A stretch of DNA of 64,000 nt from Staphylococcus pseudintermedius (GCF_001792775.2 NZ_MLGE02000001.1:295970-359969); one strand, 5' to 3'. Shown: positions 26,538 to 35,954, counted from the stretch's first letter. Notes: generated from the sequence alone by a model not told the origin. Numbers and translations are program-made.

Positions 26538-27581
26538 CTATTTGTCGTTAGAAATAATCACTTTTAATGTGCCTTCTTGAGCGGCATTGCCAAACACTTC
26601 ATAGGCTTCTAACATGTCATCCATTTCGAAGTGGTGCGTAATAAGCTTTTCAGGTTGCACTTTACCCGACTCTACAGTTTTTAGTAAGAGTGGTGTAGAG
26701 TATCCACTTACAAGACCTGTTGTTATAGAGATATTTTTAATCCATAATTCTTCAAGGTGTAAATCAACCTTTGTACCGTGAACACCAATGTTAGCAATAC
26801 GGGCACCAGGGCTAATAATTTTTTGACATAATTCGAATGTTGCTGGAATTCCCACTGCTTCCATTGCGACATCGACACCACGTCCACCAGTTAATTCATG
26901 AATGCGTTCGAGGACATTTTCGCTACTACTGTTGATAGAAGCTGTTGCACCTAAATCTTTAGCAGCTTGTAAACGATTGTCATCAAGGTCAATCATAATA
27001 ATCTCAGCAGGTGAGTAGAATTGTGCAGTGAGAACAGCAGCCAAACCGATTGGACCTGCACCTACAATCGCAACAGTGTCACCAGGGTTAACGTTCGCGC
27101 TTAATGTACCAATTTCAAAACTTGTTGGTAAAATATCACTCAGCATAACAAGCGCTTCGTCATTCGCACCATCTGGCACACGGTGTAAACTGTTGTCTGC
27201 ATGTGGAATACGCACATACTCAGCTTGCGTACCATCAATCAAGTGACCTAAAATCCAGCCACCATCTTCACAGTGCGCATAAAGTTGCTTTTTACAGTAG
27301 TAACATGATCCACAAGCTGTCACCGCTGAAATAATCACTTTGTCTCCTTTTTTAAATTGTGTTACTGAATCGCCCACTTCTTCAACAATCCCTACACCTT
27401 CGTGCCCTAAAATACGACCATCAGTTACAGCAGGGACGTCACCTTTTAAAATGTGTAAGTCAGTTCCGCAAATTGTTGTCTTCACTACTTTAACAATAAC
27501 GTCTGTTGGCTTTTGCAATTGTGGCTTTTCAACTTCGATCCATTCTTTTTTTCCAGGACCACGATAAACAAGTGCTTTCAT
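26538..27581 (-). CDS. adh: Zinc-dependent alcohol dehydrogenase (MDR family)
   Basis: A 347-residue medium-chain dehydrogenase. Catalytic zinc ligands are Cys38 in TTICGTDLH and the His-Glu of LGHEGVG. The structural-zinc cysteines are in CGSCYYCKKQLYAHC, and the NAD fold is VAIVGAGPIGLAA. Gly-rich GAGPIG is followed by an acidic MIDLDD, favouring NAD over NADP. The ATG at 27581 follows GGGGAGG. It is a single gene with its own terminator, and a Rex site lies about 150 bases upstream. It probably reduces acetaldehyde or a secondary ketone in fermentation. The exact substrate is not shown. Confidence 0.9.
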   Translation of the reverse strand: MKALVYRGPGKKEWIEVEKPQLQKPTDVIVKVVKTTICGTDLHILKGDVPAVTDGRILGHEGVGIVEEVGDSVTQFKKGDKVIISAVTACGSCYYCKKQLYAHCEDGGWILGHLIDGTQAEYVRIPHADNSLHRVPDGANDEALVMLSDILPTSFEIGTLSANVNPGDTVAIVGAGPIGLAAVLTAQFYSPAEIIMIDLDDNRLQAAKDLGATASINSSSENVLERIHELTGGRGVDVAMEAVGIPATFELCQKIISPGARIANIGVHGTKVDLHLEELWIKNISITTGLVSGYSTPLLLKTVESGKVQPEKLITHHFEMDDMLEAYEVFGNAAQEGTLKVIISNDK

Positions 27582-27732
27582 TTTAACATTCCTCCCCAGG
27601 ATATCTATCTTTATTTTCGCACTATTCTATAAATTAAGTCAATAATAGTGCGAAAAATTTATATTAAATTTACATGATTTATAACTATATTATATGCTTT
27701 CAAAATGATTATTCAACGCATTTTCAGTTATA

Positions 27733-27750
27733 TTGTGAATAAATTCACAT
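27733..27750. promoter_or_regulatory. Rex operator upstream of adh
   Basis: TTGTGAATAAATTCACAT matches TTGTGA-W6-TCACAA at 17 of 18 positions. Rex control of an alcohol dehydrogenase is well known in staphylococci. It lies in the divergent region, nearer to adh in function than to the plus-strand gene at 27973. Confidence 0.75.
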
Positions 27751-27913
27751 AAAAGACACAGAACGTTCATCAGTTTGAAACAGTTCGTTTTCGTGGGGGA
27801 AGTTATGATTATATATTACAAATCTAGTTAGTTTTAATGAGCAACAATAATGATATTCTTTCACCAAACTTTAAAGTTATCATTGTTTTAATTACTTTAC
27901 TTTAAATATTTGA

Positions 27914-27942
27914 TTGATTTTACAAAAAACCTCGATTATGAT
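27914..27942 (+). promoter_or_regulatory. Promoter of the 27973/28753 two-gene module
   Basis: TTGATT and TATGAT are separated by 17 bases and lie 30 bases upstream of the ATG. TTAGTTATCGATTAGG overlaps the downstream side and could be an autoregulatory operator. Confidence 0.5.
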
Positions 27943-27972
27943 TAAGTTAGTTATCGATTAGGAGTTGATTTT

Positions 27973-28731
27973 ATGTCACAATTTAATCATCAATTGAAGT
28001 TATCTATTGTAAAAGGAATTGTCGCAGGCTATAAGGAATATGTAGAAGTAAGAAATGAAGCGCATAAAAAATTAAAAGTAAGTAATGGTTATGCATTTAC
28101 TAAAGCGAATTATATTGATCACCACGTTGTGCTTCATACCGAGAATTTTGTGGAAAATACAAGACGTAGTGCAGGACCTTCATGGAAGTTTTTATTATTT
28201 AGCCCGACCGACAAACATCACGAAAAGATTTTTCATTTTGTAGTAGTAAGTGGTAGAACTTTTAATAAGGATAAAGTCAATAAGGGTAGAAGATTGATTC
28301 ATAATGGTGGTGAACCTCCAGAAAAGAAATATTTGACTGAATTAATAGAATTGAACCGCGGTGTTGATTTTGAAAAGCTAAACCAATCATTACATGTTAA
28401 CCATCAACTTAATGCAGATAAAATGCTTTTCGATATGATAAACAATGACTCAAGCGACAAAATCAAATTTATTATGATTACTTATGATGTTGATCACCAA
28501 TCAAAAATGTTAAAAGAAGTAAAGGTTTGGATACCAAATCCAATGACTTACAGTGCTATCGAATTTTTAAATTTAACAGAAGAAATGAATGATGTTATAA
28601 AAAATGATGAACACTATCAAATCAATGAAGAGGAAATTGAAGTTTTAAAACAAGACCGAGAAGATGTAGAATGGATAGATACAGAAGTGTTTGGGTTTGA
28701 AATTGAAGAAATCAAAGAAAGTGATTTATAA
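27973..28731 (+). CDS. Uncharacterised protein paired with an XRE-ImmA/IrrE protein (possible toxin)
   Basis: A 252-residue soluble protein, with no signal peptide or membrane helix, that I do not recognise with confidence. Visible features are a basic N-terminal half (SAGPSWKFLLFSP, FHFVVVSGRTFNKDK) and a very acidic tail (EEEIEVLKQDREDVEWIDTE ...). TAGGAG precedes the ATG. It is followed after 21 bases by an XRE/ImmA-IrrE fusion and shares its promoter. Modules of an unknown protein plus an XRE-metallopeptidase antitoxin occur as toxin-antitoxin and anti-phage pairs, such as spr1629-type antitoxins and RosmerTA. By that analogy this would be the toxin. The role is inferred from pairing only. 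Confidence 0.7.
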   Translation: MSQFNHQLKLSIVKGIVAGYKEYVEVRNEAHKKLKVSNGYAFTKANYIDHHVVLHTENFVENTRRSAGPSWKFLLFSPTDKHHEKIFHFVVVSGRTFNKDKVNKGRRLIHNGGEPPEKKYLTELIELNRGVDFEKLNQSLHVNHQLNADKMLFDMINNDSSDKIKFIMITYDVDHQSKMLKEVKVWIPNPMTYSAIEFLNLTEEMNDVIKNDEHYQINEEEIEVLKQDREDVEWIDTEVFGFEIEEIKESDL

Positions 28732-28752
28732 TTAAAGGAAGCGTGAAATATT

Positions 28753-29940
28753 ATGTTTAAAGGTGAGAACCTTAAAGCGTTAAGAATGATTGAAGGATAC
28801 AGTCGTAAATCATTAGCAGACGTATTACAAGTTTCAGAACAAGCAGTTTGGCAGTATGAAGAACAAAACATGATGCCTGAAATCAACAAAATATATACTT
28901 TGGCGCAAAAATTCAATGTAAAAACAAAGTTCTTCTTCTCACCAAAACAAGAATTATTTAGTATAACGGCAGTTGATACGCACTCGATTGCTTTTCGGTC
29001 TAAAAATCAAAGGACAAGCACGAAAATTTTAAGTCAGAACCATGCACAAGCAAACTTTTATGCGCAATTGACTAGTCATTTATCGGCATATGTGAAGCAA
29101 CCTCACCTTCCGATATTAACTTTAGTAAGTAAGATTGACCGTTATTTTTCACAGAATATCGATGCAAGAGTGCGTATTCAATTGATTGCAAATGACGCGC
29201 GGAAAATGATACTCGGTGACCAATCGAACCATCAGCTGTTATTAGCATTAGAAAAGTTTGGGGTTTACATTTATGAAAAAGATTTAACTGATGATGCCGA
29301 CGCGTATAGTTTTTGGTCAAAATATCAAGTACCATTTATTATTTTGTCTAATAACAAGGGTGTTGCTGTACGAAGACATTTTGATTTAGCGCATGAGTTA
29401 GGTCATTTGTTACTTCATCGTCAAATTGAATTTGATATGTTGTCACACGAAGATTTTCAACGCATCGAAAAAGAAGCAGATATTTTTGCGGCTGAATTTT
29501 TATTACCCGAAAAGCAATTTATCGCGTCTTTTAATCAAGTTAAAAAGAAATCAAATCCTGATCATTTCGTGATGTTAAAAGAACGATGGTATGTTTCTAT
29601 TCAAGCGATGGCGATGCGTGCTTATTATTTAGGTCTCATTTCAGATACGCAATATCGTTACTTTTGGTCATTAATTAATAAAAAGGGTTATAAAAAAAGA
29701 GAACCGTTAGATGCAGAAATCAAATTACCTAAGCCAGTAAAAATCAATAGCTTATTGAATATGCTTTTTACCAAAAAAGTACTGACACCTGAAAACCTAC
29801 TTAATAACTTGCAAGTTGAGCCTGAATTTTTATATAAAAAAGCAAATATCAGTCAAAAGCTATTCGAAAAATTTATGCAACAAGAAAAGCAAACAGCTGA
29901 AGCAGATGTTTTAAAGGGTTACATTATCCCTTTCACATAA
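28753..29940 (+). CDS. XRE helix-turn-helix fused to ImmA/IrrE metallopeptidase (possible antitoxin)
   Basis: A 395-residue protein. The N-terminal helix-turn-helix (about 5-60: YSRKSLADVLQVSEQAVWQYE) is followed by a COG2856/ImmA-IrrE zinc peptidase with HELGH at 214-218 and a downstream EKEADIFAAEFLLP motif. Proteins with this fusion act as repressor-antitoxins or as stress-triggered repressors inactivated by their own peptidase. Paired with the unknown gene at 27973 it forms a compact two-gene module between a Rex-controlled adh and lactate permease. The domain assignment is firm; the biological role is inferred. Confidence 0.88.
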   Translation: MFKGENLKALRMIEGYSRKSLADVLQVSEQAVWQYEEQNMMPEINKIYTLAQKFNVKTKFFFSPKQELFSITAVDTHSIAFRSKNQRTSTKILSQNHAQANFYAQLTSHLSAYVKQPHLPILTLVSKIDRYFSQNIDARVRIQLIANDARKMILGDQSNHQLLLALEKFGVYIYEKDLTDDADAYSFWSKYQVPFIILSNNKGVAVRRHFDLAHELGHLLLHRQIEFDMLSHEDFQRIEKEADIFAAEFLLPEKQFIASFNQVKKKSNPDHFVMLKERWYVSIQAMAMRAYYLGLISDTQYRYFWSLINKKGYKKREPLDAEIKLPKPVKINSLLNMLFTKKVLTPENLLNNLQVEPEFLYKKANISQKLFEKFMQQEKQTAEADVLKGYIIPFT

Positions 29941-29984
29941 TTACTTTATGGCGTAAAGCGTTATCTCTCCTTAAACCAAATAAT

Positions 29985-30029
29985 AAAAAAAGAGTGCCGA
30001 AGACTTTCATAGCCTGAGCACTCTTTTTT
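29985..30029. terminator. Bidirectional terminator between convergent genes
   Basis: AAAAAAGAGTGC pairs with GCACTCTTTTTT in a 12-bp stem across a 20-base loop. It is shared by the XRE-ImmA gene (plus) and lactate permease (minus). Confidence 0.8.
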
Positions 30030-30035
30030 GATATG

Positions 30036-31640
30036 TTATAAGAAAAATGTTGCGAATACGAATGCACTGATACCGACAAGTGCACAGTATAATAATGCAG
30101 GTCCGAGCGTTTTACGAATGACACTACCTTCTTTGCCTGCCATATTTACAACGGCACACACTGCTACGACGTTATGCACACAAATCATGTTTCCTGCTGC
30201 ACCCCCAATAACTTGGGCGGCTAAGACAGTATACAGGTCAGCGCCAATCGCATCTGCAATGTTCGCTTGGACAGGTGCGAATGTTAATGTTGAAACGGTC
30301 GCACTTCCTGTAATGAATGAGCCAAGTGCGCCTAAAAACGGTGCGACGAATAGCCACATATCACCAAATGTATGCGCCATCCCATTCGCGATAAATTCAG
30401 GCATGCTGAGTAAATCTTTACTGTTGAGGCCTGAGTTACTGAAAACGTGTACCATCGCTAACGTGGCAATGAGGGTGAAACCTGTCACGCTAATTGTTTT
30501 GGCCGAATCTTTACATGCTTTTGAAAAGTGACGGAATGATTTACGTTGGATGAGAATCGCAAAAATGGCTGCGATAAATAAAATCGTTCCTGGTGAATAA
30601 AGTAATTGCCAACTAGATGAGATGGTTGGGTAACCTAAAATATGAGTCCAAGATAAGTCGAGTACAGTTGTTGTCAATGTTTTGACCGGTGCTACAATAC
30701 GCGTTAATAATAAGAGTACGACTACGATTAAGTAAGGAGACCATGCAGCCAGTAAACTCATTTCATGTGGCTGTGATAAGTCTGACACTTTGTAGTCATC
30801 TGTTAAAGCTTCTGTCCATTCATTTTTAGGGACGAGCCAGCCTTTACGCGCAGTTACAACAGCAACGATTAATGTTGTCAATGAACTTAAAATGGAGACG
30901 AACTCAGGACCAGTAAGTGAAGCATAGATCCAAGCAACAATTGCGTACACGGCACCGATGAGTAATGTCCATGGCAAGATTTCTAATACGGCGTTTAATT
31001 TATTAGATTTCCCGAAGAAAATAATCATTGTTGTCACGATAATCAGTGGGATGAACACACCGCTGAATAAGTCAATTAATGTAATGTGAATCGCAGTTTC
31101 GGAAAATAGTTGCTCATTGGCCCTTTTTAATGTACTTAACCCGACGATGACGGGTGTTCCGACTGCTCCGAATGAAACGGAAATACTGTCGGCAATTAAC
31201 GCAGTAGTCACACTTACAAGCGGTCTAAAGCCGAGTGCAACCATCAAAGGTGCAGTCACCATGGCAGGTGTTCCAAAACCAGATGCCCCCTCGATTAAAG
31301 AACCAAATAAAAATGCGACGATAATGACTTGGATACGCATGTCACTGGATACACCTTGGAAACTTGCATTGATACGTGCGACGGCATTCGTTTCACGTAA
31401 TGTATTTAAGAGCGTTAATGCGCCAAATAAAATTAAAATGATCGTTAATGTTTTATGTGCACCTTGTAATAAAGATGCGCCGATTACACCTGCTTCAATG
31501 CCCCACACTGAAAAGCCTAGCAATGTTACGACGATCGCACTAATTGTCATCCCAACGAGCGCGGACATCCTTAACAAAACAAGACAAATAAATGGTGTGA
31601 TGACTGCACTTAATGCAACAAGCATCAATAAAGTATTCAT
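30036..31640 (-). CDS. lctP: L-lactate permease (LctP/LldP family)
   Basis: A 534-residue membrane protein with about 12-14 helices. It carries the family motifs FGSLIEGASGFGTPAMVTAPLM near 115-135, AVGTPVIVGL near 160 and a conserved C-terminal GSATVSTLTFAPVQ stretch. It is a proton-coupled lactate/glycolate carrier. The ATG at 31640 follows GGGGTC. It is monocistronic and convergent with the XRE-ImmA gene. Two cre-like motifs upstream suggest carbon control, but neither is a full match. Confidence 0.93.
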   Translation of the reverse strand: MNTLLMLVALSAVITPFICLVLLRMSALVGMTISAIVVTLLGFSVWGIEAGVIGASLLQGAHKTLTIILILFGALTLLNTLRETNAVARINASFQGVSSDMRIQVIIVAFLFGSLIEGASGFGTPAMVTAPLMVALGFRPLVSVTTALIADSISVSFGAVGTPVIVGLSTLKRANEQLFSETAIHITLIDLFSGVFIPLIIVTTMIIFFGKSNKLNAVLEILPWTLLIGAVYAIVAWIYASLTGPEFVSILSSLTTLIVAVVTARKGWLVPKNEWTEALTDDYKVSDLSQPHEMSLLAAWSPYLIVVVLLLLTRIVAPVKTLTTTVLDLSWTHILGYPTISSSWQLLYSPGTILFIAAIFAILIQRKSFRHFSKACKDSAKTISVTGFTLIATLAMVHVFSNSGLNSKDLLSMPEFIANGMAHTFGDMWLFVAPFLGALGSFITGSATVSTLTFAPVQANIADAIGADLYTVLAAQVIGGAAGNMICVHNVVAVCAVVNMAGKEGSVIRKTLGPALLYCALVGISAFVFATFFL

Positions 31641-32016
31641 TTCTTGACCCCCTAAAGAACTTTCCCTTAATAGACATCTTATGACTAGATGACTGTATCG
31701 ATTGAATTGTAAGCGTTTTTACTACAGATTGCAATCAAATTTTTTCGAGTATCTTTTTGTTTGTCACATTTCTGTCAATTTTTACTATTACACATAAATT
31801 TTTAATTCGTTTTTTCACAAAAAGAAACTAAAGCTAATCGTCTCATTAAAGGTTTAAACACTGTCTGTGTCATGAGTTGATATGTGAAAACTCATGTAAG
31901 CGTTGCATATATGAAAATCATTTATTTTGAGAGACTAATAATAATAGAATGTAACTTTTTTTGAGAATAAATGCGACACATCATAGTATCTGTAGTAAAT
32001 ATGGCCACAAATTTTA
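31641..32016. other. Divergent intergenic region between lctP and bioD
   Basis: AT-rich DNA with the lctP promoter side. Two weak cre-like sequences occur: TTGTAAGCGTTTTTA at 31707-31721, and ATGTAAGCGTTGCAT about 180 bases further on. Each lacks the conserved cytosine of the right half. I see no ORF with a ribosome site. Confidence 0.3.
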
Positions 32017-32048
32017 AATGTAAACTTAAATATAAAATATGTTTACAA
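32017..32048 (+). promoter_or_regulatory. BirA operator of the biotin operon
   Basis: The half-sites TGTAAAC (32019-32025) and GTTTACA (32041-32047) are separated by 15 bases. This is the spacing and sequence of BirA boxes in Firmicutes. It lies 60 bases upstream of bioD, so holo-BirA should repress the operon when biotin is sufficient. Confidence 0.85.
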
Positions 32049-32107
32049 TGAGGTTTGAAAGCAGTAACATATGAACAGTATACAACGACAAGAATGAGGT
32101 GATAGCG

Positions 32108-32785
32108 ATGAAATTGTTTATAACAAGTACGAATACGGATGTCGGAAAAACATACGTGACAACCCATCTGTATCATTACCTGACACGCAAAGGGTTAAAG
32201 GTGCATATTATTAAGCCATTTCAAACGGAAGTGTTACCTGATGGCAAGTACCCTGATTTAGAAAGTTATCAAAAAATGTGTGGTCTGTCGTATGCTGATA
32301 CGTCTTTTTATATGTTTGCAGCACCAGTATCACCGCATTTGGCATTCAAGTTAGAACCACATCAACAACTAGATCGTATGGCAATTAAGGCATGGGTTCA
32401 GACTTGGCATGCGCAATGTGATGTGTTGCTCATAGAGGGCGCAGGAGGCATTGGGGTACCATTATATGAAGATGAAACGACATTTTATATGACAGCAGAT
32501 TTCATTCGTGACGTCGCGGATGGTGTCATCAGCGTTTTGCCTTCACAGTTAGGGGCGATCAGTGATGCGCTCGTTCATCATCATTATTTGACGACGATGC
32601 AACTCCCTAAAGGATTATATGTAATGAATCGATACACTGATACACCCATTGAGCAGGATAACCATCAAACGATTGAAAAAATAACGGGACGTCATGTCGA
32701 AGTATTTCCAGAAGCAGGTACGGATAGAGATTTTTCTGAAACGTTGTTCGATCAAATTAAAGGAGTGATAACATATGAAACATGA
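32108..32785 (+). CDS. bioD: Dethiobiotin synthase BioD
   Basis: A 225-residue P-loop enzyme. STNTDVGKTYVTTHLYHYL is the nucleotide site, KPFQTE the substrate lysine region, and LLIEGAGGIGVPL the second conserved motif. It closes the ureido ring of dethiobiotin from DAPA, CO2 and ATP. The ATG at 32108 follows GAGGTG. It is first in bioD-bioA-bioF-bioW behind a BirA box, and its end overlaps bioA by 11 bases. Confidence 0.93.
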   Translation: MKLFITSTNTDVGKTYVTTHLYHYLTRKGLKVHIIKPFQTEVLPDGKYPDLESYQKMCGLSYADTSFYMFAAPVSPHLAFKLEPHQQLDRMAIKAWVQTWHAQCDVLLIEGAGGIGVPLYEDETTFYMTADFIRDVADGVISVLPSQLGAISDALVHHHYLTTMQLPKGLYVMNRYTDTPIEQDNHQTIEKITGRHVEVFPEAGTDRDFSETLFDQIKGVITYET

Positions 32786-34127
32786 AACTTTAGTACAGAA
32801 GGACCGTGATTATGTATGGCATCCTTTTACACAAATGGGCATGTACAATCAACAAGATCCTATCATCATTGAAAAAGGGAAAGGAAGCTATTTGTATGAT
32901 ACGAGAGGTCGCAAGTATCTAGATGGTTACGCGTCGTTATGGGTAAATGTCCATGGTCACCAAAATCGACAGCTCAACCGTGCGATACAGCGTCAACTGA
33001 ATCAGATTGCGCATTCAACGTTACTCGGTTCATCTAACGTGCCGTCCATTTTACTTGCTGAACAATTGGTGACGATGACGCCTGAACGCTTACAAAAAGT
33101 GTTTTATTCTGATACAGGAAGTGCAGCAGTGGAAATTGCGATTAAGATGGCCTATCAATATTGGAAAAATTTGGACGCGGAAAGATATGCCAAGAAAAAT
33201 AAGTTTTTGACGCTGCATCAAGCGTATCATGGCGACACAATTGGCTCGGTCAGTGTTGGTGGGATTGATACGTTTCACCGCATTTTCAAAGACTTGATTT
33301 TCGAGAACATTCAAGTGCCATGCCCGTCTTTTTACCATAGTGACTACCCATCTGAAGCAGCAATGGTGGACGACATATTAAAACAAATTGAGGCTATTTT
33401 ACAAGCGCGTGCAGACGAAATTGTAGGCTTTGTGATCGAGCCGCTGATTCAAGGAGCAACAGGACTTTATGTACATCCAGAGGGATTTTTGAAAGCAGTC
33501 GAACAACTGTGTAGAAAGTACAATATTTTACTCATAGTGGATGAAGTTGCGGTCGGATTTGGTCGAACTGGCAAAATGTTCGCCTGTGAGCATGAAGACG
33601 TCCAACCTGACTTGATGTGTTTAGGCAAAGCCATGACAGGTGGTTATGTCCCATTAGCCGCAACATTAACGTCCCAAGCGGTGTACGATGCCTTTTTAAG
33701 TGATGCACATGCGAAACAGACCTTTTTCCACGGCCATACATATACGGGCAATCAAGTCGTTTGTGCTGTTGCGCTTGAAAATATTCGCCTGTTTCAAACA
33801 CGTCATCTCATCCATCATATTGAAAAGACGTCGACTACTTTACGTAAATCTTTAGAGACATTGAGTGCGCATCCGCATGTAGGTAATATACGTGGGAGAG
33901 GGTTAATGTACGCTGTGGAGCTTGTAGAAAATTGTTCAGACAAGACACCTCTTGATATTGCACAAGTGGAGGCGATGATTGCGAAATGTAAGCAAGAAGG
34001 ACTGATGATTAGAAATTTAGAAAATATTATCACCTTTGTGCCTGTCCTAAGTATGTCCAATCGTGAAATTAAAAAGATGGTTCGCATATTTAAAAAGGCA
34101 TTACATCATGTTTTAAAGGAGCGTTAG
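32775..34127 (+). CDS. bioA: Adenosylmethionine-8-amino-7-oxononanoate aminotransferase BioA
   Basis: A 450-residue class III PLP aminotransferase. It has WHPFTQM at the N-terminus (BioA-specific), SGSAAVE-like SDTGSAAVEIAIKMA, the PLP-binding LIVDEVAVGFGRTGKMFACEH, and the Schiff-base Lys in CLGKAMTGG. It converts KAPA to DAPA. It overlaps bioD by 11 bases and abuts bioF. It is the usual partner of BioD, and staphylococcal operons normally carry bioB next, which is absent here. Confidence 0.93.
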   Translation: MKHETLVQKDRDYVWHPFTQMGMYNQQDPIIIEKGKGSYLYDTRGRKYLDGYASLWVNVHGHQNRQLNRAIQRQLNQIAHSTLLGSSNVPSILLAEQLVTMTPERLQKVFYSDTGSAAVEIAIKMAYQYWKNLDAERYAKKNKFLTLHQAYHGDTIGSVSVGGIDTFHRIFKDLIFENIQVPCPSFYHSDYPSEAAMVDDILKQIEAILQARADEIVGFVIEPLIQGATGLYVHPEGFLKAVEQLCRKYNILLIVDEVAVGFGRTGKMFACEHEDVQPDLMCLGKAMTGGYVPLAATLTSQAVYDAFLSDAHAKQTFFHGHTYTGNQVVCAVALENIRLFQTRHLIHHIEKTSTTLRKSLETLSAHPHVGNIRGRGLMYAVELVENCSDKTPLDIAQVEAMIAKCKQEGLMIRNLENIITFVPVLSMSNREIKKMVRIFKKALHHVLKER

Positions 34128-34129
34128 TG

Positions 34130-35251
34130 ATGGATCTTCAGCGCAAATTAGATGCAATCCAAGCTAAGGGTCAATTACGTCAATTGCGTGAAGTGGAAGC
34201 GGTCGATGGTAAGTGGTTAACGGTGCAAGGGCGTCGTTTTTTGAATTTTACCTCGAATGACTATTTAGGTTTAGGACAAATGACACACGCTGATGGGATG
34301 TCAGAAAAGGGACAAAAGCATCTCGCAAGTTCACGATTAGTGAGTGGTAACTCAGCACTATATACGAAGATTGAACGGTTGCTAAGCACACACTTTCATT
34401 TTGAAGATGCATTGGTCACGACGAGTGGTTATGATGCTAACTTAGCGGTAATGCAAGCTTTTCAAGATGAAACGGTGGTGGTGTTTTCTGATGAGGCCAA
34501 TCATGCGAGTATTATTGATGGGATACGATTGAGTAGGCTTAAGAAAGTTATTTATCCGCACAATGATGTCGTAGCGTTGGAAAAAGCATTACTTCAATAT
34601 CCTGAAACGTTGACCAAAGTTATCGTGACAGACAGCGTCTTTTCTACTGATGGTGCTTTCGCGAATCTCGACGCACTTGTTCAGTTAAAAGGAAAAATAC
34701 CGAATATATGGCTCGTTGTAGATGATGCACACGCTTTTGGTCTTCGCTTGCATACACATTATTCAAATATTGATATTTTAACGACCAGTTTATCCAAAGG
34801 TGTAGGTGTGCATGGTGGCGCGATTTTATGTTCAGCACTTTTTAAACAAGTGCTCATTAATGTCGCACGACCAGTCATTTATTCTAATGCATTACCACAA
34901 CTTCAGTTAGCTCAGCTATACGAAAATTTGAAAATAATGTTGGCACAACCTGAAAAGGCACACGTATTGCATCAATTAAGTGATACATTCAATCAGTTAT
35001 ATGAACGTGACTTTGGCGTGCCATACGAAGGTCACTCAAGGACGCCGATTAAGTGGATTTCTTTTGATGATGATCATGAGATCGAATGTGTCTATCAAGC
35101 GTTATTGGCACAAGGAATATGGGTGAGCTATTTCAGATATCCGACTGTCACACGGCCAATATTGCGCGTGTCACTTTCATTATTTCACGATGCCCATGAT
35201 TTGGAATATTTGTTTGAGCAATTATTGCTTGCACGTTGCAAGGGGGTGTAA
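34130..35251 (+). CDS. bioF: 8-amino-7-oxononanoate synthase BioF
   Basis: A 373-residue alpha-oxoamine synthase. It has NFTSNDYLGLG at the start, SGYDANLAVMQAF, DEANHASIIDGIRLS, and the PLP lysine in TTSLSKGVGVHGG. It makes KAPA from pimeloyl-CoA and alanine. The ATG at 34130 follows AAAGGAG and lies just past the bioA stop. It belongs to the same class as glycine C-acetyltransferase (Kbl), but the bio neighbours settle the identity. The stop overlaps the next gene's ATG (TAATG). Confidence 0.9.
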   Translation: MDLQRKLDAIQAKGQLRQLREVEAVDGKWLTVQGRRFLNFTSNDYLGLGQMTHADGMSEKGQKHLASSRLVSGNSALYTKIERLLSTHFHFEDALVTTSGYDANLAVMQAFQDETVVVFSDEANHASIIDGIRLSRLKKVIYPHNDVVALEKALLQYPETLTKVIVTDSVFSTDGAFANLDALVQLKGKIPNIWLVVDDAHAFGLRLHTHYSNIDILTTSLSKGVGVHGGAILCSALFKQVLINVARPVIYSNALPQLQLAQLYENLKIMLAQPEKAHVLHQLSDTFNQLYERDFGVPYEGHSRTPIKWISFDDDHEIECVYQALLAQGIWVSYFRYPTVTRPILRVSLSLFHDAHDLEYLFEQLLLARCKGV

Positions 35252-35253
35252 TG

Positions 35254-35946
35254 ATGTACAGTGTTAAAATGAGAGCGAATCAGGGGGGCGTTCATATCAG
35301 TGGCGCTGAAACAATTTGTGAAGCACAAAAGATTCCGGCAGTCTTGCAAACATTTTTTGACAAAGGATTTCAACATGAAAATGGTGATGTCGATTTTTTG
35401 AATTTAAAAATTGAAAAGGTTACGGAACCATTGCACACACTTGAGGCTTTACCGATTATTGAAGATACAACGTATACATTAGAGGCGTTGTGTGAAATGC
35501 ATGGGATTACGAAAGAGGCGCTTGACAAAGGAATGGGATATATTTTTGATGACACGCAATATAGGGGGGCAATCATCGTCTCTGCTCAAACGGGAGTGCG
35601 TTTAGATCAAACAGGAGAAAAAGGTGTTCGGGTGACCCATTTTTGCTTTGAAGATTATGCGCGTATACCGCTTGTTAGTTCACGTATTCAAGATGCTTTG
35701 ACGATAGCGACGTGTATTACAGCATTCGCACAAGTGAAAGGGGAATTGTGTGTATCGGATGATTTACATTACACGACAGGCTATTTTGCCTCTGCACACC
35801 GCGGTTATTATCGTTTACATCATATGAAGCCTACAGGTACACGTTTTGGCGGTCGCGTTATTTTTGTTGATGATGCCTTATCTATTGATTCTTATACTTC
35901 ATTTTTACAACAGCAACCGAAACAAGTCATTCGCCATGAACAATAG
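35254..35946 (+). CDS. bioW: 6-carboxyhexanoate-CoA ligase BioW
   Basis: A 230-residue BioW. It opens MYSVKMRANQGGVHISGAETIC and contains GVRVTHFCFEDYARIPLVSSR and RFGGRVIFVDD, typical of the family. It activates pimelate to pimeloyl-CoA with ATP, giving BioF its substrate. I use the ATG at 35254; the one at 35251 overlaps the bioF stop and lies only four bases from GGGGG. It ends the operon and is followed by a hairpin. The operon is thus pimelate to dethiobiotin, without the final BioB step. Confidence 0.9.
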   Translation: MYSVKMRANQGGVHISGAETICEAQKIPAVLQTFFDKGFQHENGDVDFLNLKIEKVTEPLHTLEALPIIEDTTYTLEALCEMHGITKEALDKGMGYIFDDTQYRGAIIVSAQTGVRLDQTGEKGVRVTHFCFEDYARIPLVSSRIQDALTIATCITAFAQVKGELCVSDDLHYTTGYFASAHRGYYRLHHMKPTGTRFGGRVIFVDDALSIDSYTSFLQQQPKQVIRHEQ

Positions 35947-35954
35947 CAAAAAGT

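Noticed and set aside
31117..31647. Long plus-strand open frame opposite lctP
   Set aside because: Antisense shadow of a strongly supported permease, with no start signal.
31707..31721. cre site upstream of lctP
   Set aside because: The conserved right-half cytosine is missing; too weak to list as a site of its own.
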